From Caulobacteraceae bacterium (lineage in GTDB: Bacteria; Pseudomonadota; Alphaproteobacteria; Caulobacterales; Caulobacteraceae): a stretch of DNA of 7,366 nt. Shown piece by piece: positions 1 to 6,697 of this stretch. The translations under genes were made by a program, and so were the position numbers. Position 1 is the first letter of the stretch. Each line of letters starts with the position of its first letter. Under the pieces are notes generated by a model. That model saw only the letters and a program-made list of their open reading frames with translations, made no database searches and was not told where the DNA came from. The stretch spans positions 1-7,366 of the forward strand of contig CANJYY010000119.1 in NCBI GenBank assembly GCA_947479185.1. Reading direction: 5' to 3'.

Positions 1-466
1 AGCCCTGCAGCCCGCCCGTCTGCCGCAGCGCCTCGAACAGGCCGATGCCGGCGCTGACCGACAGGTTCAGCGACCGCGCGTCGGGCCGCAGCGGGATGAC
101 CACCCGGGCGTCGGCCGCGGCGTGCACGGCTTCCGGCGCGCCGGCCGTTTCGCTGCCGAACAGGAGCACATCATCCGGCTGGAAGGCGAAGGCGTCCAGC
201 GGCGTGGCGCCCTTCGTCGTGAACAGCACCAGCCGCCCCGGCGCCCGGTCGCGCTGGAACGCGTCCCAGTCGGCGTGCCGGGTCATGTGCGCCAGCGGCC
301 CGTAGTCGAGCGCCGCCCGCTTCATGGCGCTGTCGTCGAACCGGAAGCCGACCGGCTCGATCACCTGCAGCGCCACGCCGAAACAGGCCGACAGCCGGAT
401 GCACGCCCCGACATTCTGCGGAATGACCGGCTGGAACAGGGCGAGACGGGGCCGGTTCGGCGACAT
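1..466 (-). CDS. trmL: tRNA (cytidine(34)-2'-O)-methyltransferase TrmL, 3' end beyond window
   Basis: SAM-dependent SPOUT (SpoU/TrmH) methyltransferase that 2'-O-methylates the wobble base (position 34) of certain tRNA-Leu species in the cytoplasm. Read on the minus strand from the ATG at 466, 155 codons are visible with no stop. All three SpoU motifs are present: motif 1 around residues 17-30 (QNVGACIRLSACFG), motif 2 around 102-111 (LFGSETAGAP, with the conserved Glu), and motif 3 around 124-147 (IPLRPDARSLNLS then GIGLFEAL), which forms the knotted cofactor site. The N-terminal FQPVIPQN and the IEPVGF segment are also typical of TrmL rather than of longer TrmH proteins. Family members are about 150-160 residues, so only a few C-terminal residues should be missing. 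The ATG at 466 places the start motif about ten residues in, as in the family, although no strong Shine-Dalgarno precedes it. It is divergent from the WYL regulator. Identification is from motif recognition; the specific tRNA substrate is inferred from the family. Confidence 0.9.
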   Translation of the reverse strand, partial: MSPNRPRLALFQPVIPQNVGACIRLSACFGVALQVIEPVGFRFDDSAMKRAALDYGPLAHMTRHADWDAFQRDRAPGRLVLFTTKGATPLDAFAFQPDDVLLFGSETAGAPEAVHAAADARVVIPLRPDARSLNLSVSAGIGLFEALRQTGGLQG

Positions 467-619
467 GGGCGGGACTCGCGGACGACGGGGTGATGGACCG
501 TTGTCTACCGCCGGACCAGTCCCGGGGTCCAATGCGACCGATCCTGACGCGTTCAGCCCTTGATTGGCGCGGCTCCCGGGCCGATCGTTCCGGCGACGCG
601 ACTCAACCCTAAGGTCCCC

Positions 620-1591
620 ATGCGCCTCGAAAAAGCAGCCGGCGTGCTTCGCCTGTCCCGTCGGTTGGCCGCTTCGGCCGAGGGGTTGTCGATCGACGAG
701 ATCGCCGCCGAGTTCGAGGTCGACCGGCGCACCGCCGAGCGGATGCGCGACGCGGTCCGCGACCTGTTCCCGCAGATGGAAGAACTGCGCGACGGGCGGA
801 CCAAGCGGTTCCTGATCCGTGGCGGGCTGGACGCCTTCTTCGAGGTCCCGACGGTCGAGGAGCTGGCCGACCTGGCGCTGGCGGCGGAGGCGGCCGAGAA
901 TGACGGCCTCTCCGCACGGGCCGACAGCCTGCGCAGCCTGGCCGGCAAGGTCGAGGCGCGCATCAAGCCGGGCCTGCGGGTGCGCTACGCCGCTGATGTG
1001 GAGGCCCTGGCCCTGGCCGAGCGGATCGCGCTGAGCCCCGGTCCGCGGCCGGCCTGCGACCCGGCGATCCTGCGCCGGCTGCGGTCGGCGCTGTTGGCGA
1101 TGAAGCAGGTGCGGTTCAGCTACCGGCCCTCCGGCGAGGGGGCGCCGGCGACGCGGACGGTCGATCCCTGCGGCCTGCTGTTCGGGTCGGTCTACTATCT
1201 CGTCGCCCGGCGGGTCGGGACGCCGCAGCCGATGCTCTGGCGGCTGGACCGCATGGACGACCTGGAGCTGCTCGACAGCGTCAGCGACGTGCCGGCCGGG
1301 TTCGACCTGGCGACCTTCGCCGACCGCTCGTTCGGCGTGTTCCAGGAGTCGCTTGAGGACATCGTCCTGCGGGTCGCGCCGGCGGCGGCCACCCAGGCCG
1401 CCAGCTACCGCTTCCATCCCAGCCAGACCATCTAGCCACAGGACGACGGCGGCCTGATCGTGCGGCTGCGGGCCGGCGGCCTGCTGGAGCTCTGCTGGCA
1501 CCTGTTCACCTGGCGCGGCGAGATCGAGATCCTCGGGCCGGAGAGCCTCAGGGCGATGATGGCCGAAGAGCTGGCGCGCTTTAAACCCTGA
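620..1591 (+). pseudogene. WYL-domain (HTH-11/DeoR-like) transcriptional regulator interrupted by an in-frame TAG
   Basis: A cytoplasmic DNA-binding regulator of the HTH + WYL + WCx architecture. From the ATG at 620 (an AAGG Shine-Dalgarno lies five bases upstream) the frame encodes an N-terminal winged helix (about residues 5-65, with EIAAEFEVDRRTAERM as the recognition region), a linker, a WYL domain (about 148-215, with VYYLVARR at the WYL motif and a MLWRLDRM strand) and the start of the WCx domain (about 245 on). A TAG at 1433-1435 ends it after 271 residues, just after SYRFHPSQTI. The same frame then continues for 51 clean codons (DGGLIVRLRAGG, LELCWHLFTW, IEILGPESLRAMM) to a TGA at 1589-1591. 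The full 323-codon length is the family norm, and the part behind the stop matches the usual WCx ending. A single substitution of a sense codon such as GAG would explain it. The truncated protein may still bind DNA, but it loses most of WCx, which is implicated in oligomerisation or ligand response. Sequencing error and readthrough remain possible. An in-frame TTG at 560 is less likely as the start. Confidence 0.85.
1433..1435 (+). other. In-frame TAG that interrupts the WYL regulator
   Basis: This stop lies inside the WCx domain, between the family-typical YRFHPSQT segment and the DGGLIVRLRAGG segment. Both sides are in one frame, so the lesion is a substitution and not an indel. Relatives usually carry an acidic residue near here, consistent with GAG changed to TAG. 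Confidence 0.85.
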
Positions 1592-1639
1592 ACGCGCAGA
1601 ACCGGAACGACCAATCCTGACGTGCGTGGTTCGTAGTCT

Positions 1640-1674
1640 ACCCTCGACGACGCCGTGGGGGCGTCAGCGAGGGT
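1640..1674 (+). other. Interrupted inverted repeat (hairpin) after the WYL gene
   Basis: ACCCTCG (1640-1646) pairs with CGAGGGT (1668-1674). An inner GACGCC (1649-1654) pairs with GGCGTC (1660-1665), separated from the outer stem by a 2x2 internal loop and closed by a five-base loop. It lies about 50 bp beyond the ancestral stop of the regulator. No T-run follows, so intrinsic termination is doubtful; it could be a stabilising 3' structure. Its right arm also covers purine-rich bases just ahead of an ATG at 1678. Confidence 0.4.
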
Positions 1675-1743
1675 GGCATGACACAAGGTGGGACCCGCAG
1701 GGTCTGGCCCGGACGGGCGCGTGAGGTTGGATACGGTATCGAC

Positions 1744-1749
1744 GGGAGG
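1744..1749 (+). promoter_or_regulatory. Strong Shine-Dalgarno of the small membrane-protein gene
   Basis: GGGAGG sits five bases ahead of the ATG at 1755. It is the best ribosome-binding site in the window and the main support for translation of the short gene behind it. Confidence 0.6.
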
Positions 1750-1754
1750 CGCGC

Positions 1755-1925
1755 ATGATCGCCTTCCTCTTCTCCCTGTTGACCCTGATCGGGGCCCTGG
1801 CGTTCAGCGCCCTGACCTGGCTGCTGCTCGGTCGGCCCGAGCCGATGTGTCACGGCTGCGACCTGCCGGTGAGCCTCTGCGAATGCGAAGGGCGCGGCCG
1901 AGGCGGCGGAGAACGGGCCCCGTGA
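1755..1925 (+). CDS. Small single-pass membrane protein with a Cys-rich tail, unknown function
   Basis: This encodes a 56-residue protein that I do not recognise as any named family. Residues 1-26 form one hydrophobic segment (IAFLFSLLTLIGALAFSALTWLLL) ending at GR, so it should be membrane-anchored. Directly after it comes a short tail with MCHGCDLPV (C32, H33, C35) and LCEC (C42, C44). The spacing CxxC-x6-CxC resembles a minimal zinc or redox knuckle. The last dozen residues are Gly/Arg-rich. Support for a real gene: an excellent Shine-Dalgarno (GGGAGG, five-base spacing), a coherent hydrophobic-then-Cys layout that random GC-rich DNA would rarely give, and a large hairpin beginning four bases after the stop. 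It stands alone between the interrupted WYL regulator and the polyamine operon, all on the plus strand, with 129 bp behind the ancestral regulator stop and 180 bp ahead of the next gene. Metal binding is inference. A leader peptide or a non-coding stretch are the alternatives. Confidence 0.6.
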   Translation: MIAFLFSLLTLIGALAFSALTWLLLGRPEPMCHGCDLPVSLCECEGRGRGGGERAP

Positions 1926-1928
1926 ACG

Positions 1929-1975
1929 GCGCGCATCTCCGCGGTCTCCCGGGCTCGCCGGGCGCCGCGGCGCGC
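1929..1975 (+). terminator. Long nested GC hairpin, candidate terminator of the small gene
   Basis: Three co-linear helices nest: GCGCGC 1929-1934 with 1970-1975, CGCGG 1940-1944 with CCGCG 1965-1969, and CCCGG 1948-1952 with CCGGG 1958-1962, closed by a five-base loop. Interruptions are a five-base bulge and a 3x2 internal loop, giving 16 base pairs in all. It begins four bases after the stop of the small gene. No T-tract follows, so it is either a Rho-assisted or atypical terminator or a 3'-protecting structure. High GC makes chance pairing more likely than usual. Confidence 0.4.
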
Positions 1976-2010
1976 GGTCTGGTGCCACGCGGCATGATTT
2001 CGGGAGGTTT

Positions 2011-2025
2011 GGGGGTTAGTCCCCC
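2011..2025 (+). other. Short G5/C5 hairpin
   Basis: GGGGG (2011-2015) and CCCCC (2021-2025) flank TTAGT. This is a compact five-pair stem about 80 bp ahead of the polyamine operon, just upstream of a GATAAT that resembles a -10 element at 2038-2043. It could be an operator or a minor terminator; there is no T-run behind it. Confidence 0.25.
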
Positions 2026-2046
2026 CGCCACCGACATGATAATCGG

Positions 2047-2095
2047 GGCGCACTGTTTGTTGGGGAGCCTGGCGAGATGGCTTCCTCCGCGCCAG
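2047..2095 (+). promoter_or_regulatory. Possible structured leader of the polyamine operon
   Basis: Three possible helices overlap immediately before the start at 2106. Stem A pairs 2062-2069 with 2079-2086 (eight pairs including two G-U). Stem B pairs CTGGCG 2069-2074 with CGCCAG 2090-2095. An outer GGCGC 2047-2051 can pair with GCGCC 2089-2093 around stem A. Stem B competes with the outer helix and interlocks with stem A, so they are alternative folds. Stem B ends ten bases before the ATG, touching the GA-rich ribosome-binding region (AGAAAGAGA, 2094-2102). I recognise no named riboswitch class; translational control of the operon is inference. Confidence 0.3.
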
Positions 2096-2105
2096 AAAGA
2101 GATAC

Positions 2106-3310
<1,205 letters not shown>

Positions 3311-3311
<1 letters not shown>

Positions 3312-4489
3312 TGGCCATGGAAACCAGGGCCGCCGGGCCCGGCGCCTTCGCCCGCTTCGACCTGAGCCGCGTCCCGTCGCCCTGTTTCGTGGTCGACGCG
3401 GTCGCCGTGCGGCGCAATCTCGCGGTGCTCAAGGACGTCGGCGACCGGTCGGGCGCCCGCGTCCTGCTGGCGCTCAAGGCCTTCTCGATGTGGTCGCTGG
3501 CCGACCTGGTCGGCCAGTATCTCGACGGCGTCTGCGCCTCCGGCCTGTGGGAGGCGCGGCTGGCCCGCGAGCACTATCGCGGCCACCTGACCTCCTACAG
3601 CCCGGCCTACAAGCGCGAGGACCTGCCGGAGATCCTGCGGCTGTCGGACTCGGTGATTTTCAATTCGCCGGACCAGATGGCCCGGTTCGCCGACCTGATC
3701 GCCGCCGCGCGGGACCAGGGCGAGACCTTCGACATCGGCCTGCGCCTGAACCCCGAGCACAGCGAGGCGGAGGTGGCCAAGTACGACCCCTGCCAGGCCG
3801 GCTCGCGGCTGGGCTTTCCGGTGTCGCAGCTGCGCCCGGAACACCTGGAGGGCGTCGACGGCCTGCACATCCACGCCCTTTGCGAACAGGGCTTCGAGCC
3901 GCTCGAACGGATCTGGGCGTCGGTCGAGCCCCGGCTCGCCGCGATGCTGGCGTCAGTCAAATGGCTGAACCTCGGCGGCGGTCACCACATCACCCGCGCG
4001 GACTACCGGCGTGACGATCTGATCGCCTTCCTGCGCGGGATCGCCGAGCGTCACGGCCTGCAGGTCTACCTCGAACCCGGCGAGGCCATTGCGCTGGACG
4101 CCGGCATCCTGGTCGGCGAGATCCTCGACACCTTCGACAACGCCATGCCCGTGGCGATCACAGACATCTCGGCCACCTGCCACATGCCTGACGTCATCGA
4201 GGCGCCTTACCGGCCCGCCCTGGTGGGCGAGCTGGACGAGGGCGTCTCGGTCCGTATCGGCGGCCCGTCCTGCCTGGCCGGGGACATCATCGGCGACTAC
4301 GTCTTCGCGGCGATCCCCAGGCCGGGCGACCGCATCGCCTTCCTCGACCAGGCCCACTACTCGATGGTCAAGACCAACACCTTCAACGGCGTGCCGCTGC
4401 CGGCAATCGCGCTGTGGGACAGTGAAACCGACGCCCTGACCCTGGTTCGGCGCTTCGCCTACGAGGACTTCCGCGACCGGCTGTCCTGA
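3311..4489 (+). CDS. nspC: Carboxynorspermidine/carboxyspermidine decarboxylase
   Basis: This 392-residue PLP-dependent decarboxylase has the alanine-racemase (fold III) architecture. It completes the alternative polyamine route by converting carboxyspermidine to spermidine, or carboxynorspermidine to norspermidine, in the cytoplasm. The PLP lysine should be K56 in LLALKAFSMWS. Other conserved landmarks are HIHALCEQ (186-193), the phosphate-binding LGGGHHIT (221-228), EPGEAI (255-260), DISATCHMPDVIEAPY (285-300), the active-site cysteine C321 in GGPSCLAGDIIGDY, and AHYSMVKTNTFNG (348-360). The beta-barrel spans roughly residues 30-265 and the C-terminal beta domain the rest. Length matches the family. 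The start at 3311 is favoured because it forms TGATG with the stop of the upstream synthase. No Shine-Dalgarno is visible, so translation is probably coupled; the ATG at 3317 is an alternative. The gene is followed by 46 bp and a convergent phospholipase gene. Preference for the spermidine or the norspermidine precursor is undecided. Confidence 0.93.
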
Positions 4490-4519
4490 CCGGGCACGGG
4501 TTCAGCCGCGCCTGGTCTC

Positions 4520-4531
4520 CCCCGCGAGGGG
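4520..4531. terminator. Weak hairpin between convergent genes
   Basis: CCCC and GGGG flank a GCGA (GNRA-type) tetraloop in the 46-bp gap between the convergent nspC and phospholipase genes. The stem is only four pairs. A pyrimidine-rich CTTCT follows on the plus strand, but there is no true T-run. It is the only candidate transcription stop in the gap. Confidence 0.25.
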
Positions 4532-4535
4532 CTTC

Positions 4536-6632
4536 TCACGCCTCCCAGCGCATCAGCGCCGGTCCGGCCATGGCCGGGTCGCTGGTCGTGACGCGACCGG
4601 TTTCGACCCGACCCGCCAGCCGTCGAGCGAACCGGGGATCGCTGTCGCAGGCCACCTGCAGGTCGTACCAGCCGCCGGTCCCGGCCAGGTTCCAGGTCCG
4701 GCTGGCGGTCTGCCCGGCGTCCAGCGCCACGGTCCAGGGCGCCAGCGCCTCGCCATAGGCGGCCGGGGTGACGACCACCCGCCGGGCGGCTCCGCCGGGA
4801 TTGCCGAGAGACAGGGTCAGCTGTCCGCCCGGGCCGTCGGCCAGCACCGCGACCGCCATCGCATCGGAGGCTGCGACGCCCCGGACATGGCGGTGGAATC
4901 CGTTCGGGCCGAGGATCCACAGATCATGGGGGGCGCCGGCCGTCGACGCTGGCCACAGGCCTTCGAGGCTCTTGCCGGCCTCGACCGTGTAGCGGCGCGG
5001 GATCGCGTCGAGCGCGAGGCGGTCATAGACGTGGAAGACCGCGCCGGCCTGGCCGGCATTGCTGAAGTGCAGCGCCACGCCGGCCGGTGAGACCCGCGCC
5101 ACCGCGTCGAGGGCATAGGGCAGCGGGCGAGAGGGACGCGTCCCGGCCTGCTGCGCCGGAACATCGGGCAGGGCCGGTGTGCGCGGCGTGGTGCGGCCAG
5201 GCAGGGCGCCGGCCCGCTTCGCCGTCTCGGCGGTGGTCGGCAACGTCGGGCGAAGCGCGGCGTCGTTCGGCGTGCGGAAGTCGAAGGCCGAGGTCAGGTC
5301 CCCGCACACGGCCCGTCGCCAGGCCGAGATGTTCGGCTCCATCACCCCGAACCGCTGTTCGAGGAAGCGGATCACCGAGGTGTGGTCGAAGACCTGGGAA
5401 TTGACGAACCCGCCGCGCGACCAGGGCGAGATGACGTACATCGGCACGCGCGGGCCCAGGCCGTAGGGCCGGCCGATCAGGCCGGATCGCTCGGCCAGCA
5501 GTTCTCCGGGTGCGCGGTGCAGGTGATACTCGCCCTCCGTGCTGACGGTCGACGCCCCCAGCAGGCCGCCCTCGCCATCAGCCGCGCGCGACGGCGGCGC
5601 CGGTGGCGGGACGTGATCGAAGAAGCCGTCGTTCTCGTCGAACATCACCAGCAGCACGGTCCGGCTCCACACCGCGGGGTCGGCCGTCAGCGCGTCGAGC
5701 ACCCGGGCGGTGTAGTCGGCGCCCTGGGCGGGGCTCGACGGGCCCGGATGCTCGGAATCCGCCGCGGGAGAAACGATGTAGGACACTTGCGGCAGGACGC
5801 CGGCCAGAACGTCGGCGCGCAGGCCGTCGAGATGGCGCGTCTTCAGCGCCCGTTCCGCCAGCGCCCGGTCGGCGCCGGGCGCGCCGGCGAGGGAGTCGCG
5901 ATAGGCCTTGAAACCGACCAGCGGGTTGTCGCTGAAGTTGTCGGACATGTCCTGGTAGACCCGCCAGCTGACGCCGGCGGCCTGCAGGCGTTCGGCGTAG
6001 CTGGTCCAGAGATAGGGGTCCTTCGCGCCGCCGTCGGCCGGCAGGCTGTCGTGGGAATTGCCGATCGCCGGGCCGCCGGCCTTGCCGGCGGGATCGTTGG
6101 TTCCGGTCCAGAGGAACAGACGGTTGGTGTTGGTCCCGGTCTGCACCGAGCAGTGATAGGCGTCACAGAGGGTGAAGGCGTCGGCCAGGGCGAACTGGAA
6201 CGGGATATCGGCGGCCTGATAGTAGCCCATCGCCCGGTCGGTCTTGGCCTCGGGCCAATGACCCATCCGCCCCTGGTCCCAGGCGCCATGGGCGTCGGGC
6301 CAGGTGTGCGGCGTACCCTCGACCCGCATCAGTTCGAAGGCTTCCTTGGTATCCAGCGGGAAGGGCGACAGGTCGCGCCGGCCCGCCGACTGGGTCCAGA
6401 CGGTGTGGCCATCCGGCAGCGGGATCGGGAACCGGTCGGCGAACCCGCGCACGCCGTTCAGCGTGCCGAAGTAGTGATCGAAGGCGCGGTTCTCCTGCAT
6501 CAGGATCACCACATGTTCGACATCCCGCAGCGAGCCTGTGCGGACCCCGGCGTCGATGCCGGCGGCGCGGGCGATCGCGGGCGCCATGGCGAAGGCCGAG
6601 CCGAACGCCAGCAGGTTGCGTCGATTGATCAT
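4536..6632 (-). CDS. Phosphocholine-specific phospholipase C, Tat-exported
   Basis: This 698-residue member of the PlcH/PlcN (acid phosphatase AcpA superfamily) lineage hydrolyses phosphatidylcholine or sphingomyelin to diacylglycerol or ceramide plus phosphocholine, outside the cytoplasm. The N-terminus (INRRNLLAFGSAFAMAPAIARAAG) is a twin-arginine signal with cleavage expected after ARA near residue 23. The catalytic domain (about 35-455) holds VVILMQENRAFDHYFGTLNG (41-60), YHCSVQTGTNTNRLFLWTG (159-177, expected to contain the Thr nucleophile), YIVSPAADSEHPG (285-297), LLVMFDENDGFFDHVPPP (327-344) and PMYVISPWSRGGFVNSQVFDHTSV (397-420), which supply the metal and headgroup ligands. After a Pro-rich linker (about 460-505), two C-terminal beta domains (DUF756 type) fill about 505-690. 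Length is close to the usual 690-730. The ATG at 6632 begins the signal and has GAGG five bases ahead. It follows phnX by 65 bp on the same strand, suggesting co-transcription for phosphorus or headgroup scavenging. Exact lipid specificity is inferred from the family. Confidence 0.92.
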   Translation of the reverse strand: MINRRNLLAFGSAFAMAPAIARAAGIDAGVRTGSLRDVEHVVILMQENRAFDHYFGTLNGVRGFADRFPIPLPDGHTVWTQSAGRRDLSPFPLDTKEAFELMRVEGTPHTWPDAHGAWDQGRMGHWPEAKTDRAMGYYQAADIPFQFALADAFTLCDAYHCSVQTGTNTNRLFLWTGTNDPAGKAGGPAIGNSHDSLPADGGAKDPYLWTSYAERLQAAGVSWRVYQDMSDNFSDNPLVGFKAYRDSLAGAPGADRALAERALKTRHLDGLRADVLAGVLPQVSYIVSPAADSEHPGPSSPAQGADYTARVLDALTADPAVWSRTVLLVMFDENDGFFDHVPPPAPPSRAADGEGGLLGASTVSTEGEYHLHRAPGELLAERSGLIGRPYGLGPRVPMYVISPWSRGGFVNSQVFDHTSVIRFLEQRFGVMEPNISAWRRAVCGDLTSAFDFRTPNDAALRPTLPTTAETAKRAGALPGRTTPRTPALPDVPAQQAGTRPSRPLPYALDAVARVSPAGVALHFSNAGQAGAVFHVYDRLALDAIPRRYTVEAGKSLEGLWPASTAGAPHDLWILGPNGFHRHVRGVAASDAMAVAVLADGPGGQLTLSLGNPGGAARRVVVTPAAYGEALAPWTVALDAGQTASRTWNLAGTGGWYDLQVACDSDPRFARRLAGRVETGRVTTSDPAMAGPALMRWEA

Positions 6633-6697
6633 GTCAGCCTCATGGGGTTGGTCCGGCGGGATAGCCCGGCTTCGCGACAGTTTGATCCAGCACGGCG

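Noticed and set aside
503..532. Minus-strand promoter for trmL (TTGGAC and GTAGAC, 18-base spacer) and a GGACC/GGTCC dyad at 513-530
   Set aside because: The -10 match is poor and such matches are common in GC-rich DNA, so it is not listed as a feature. The 467-619 divergent gap shows nothing firmer.
560..619. TTG start for the WYL regulator at 560
   Set aside because: The ATG at 620 has an AAGG Shine-Dalgarno and begins directly at the helix-turn-helix; the 20 added residues match nothing in the family.
6633..6697. Pho box ahead of the phospholipase
   Set aside because: Only one CTGTC half-site is visible, with no properly spaced second repeat.
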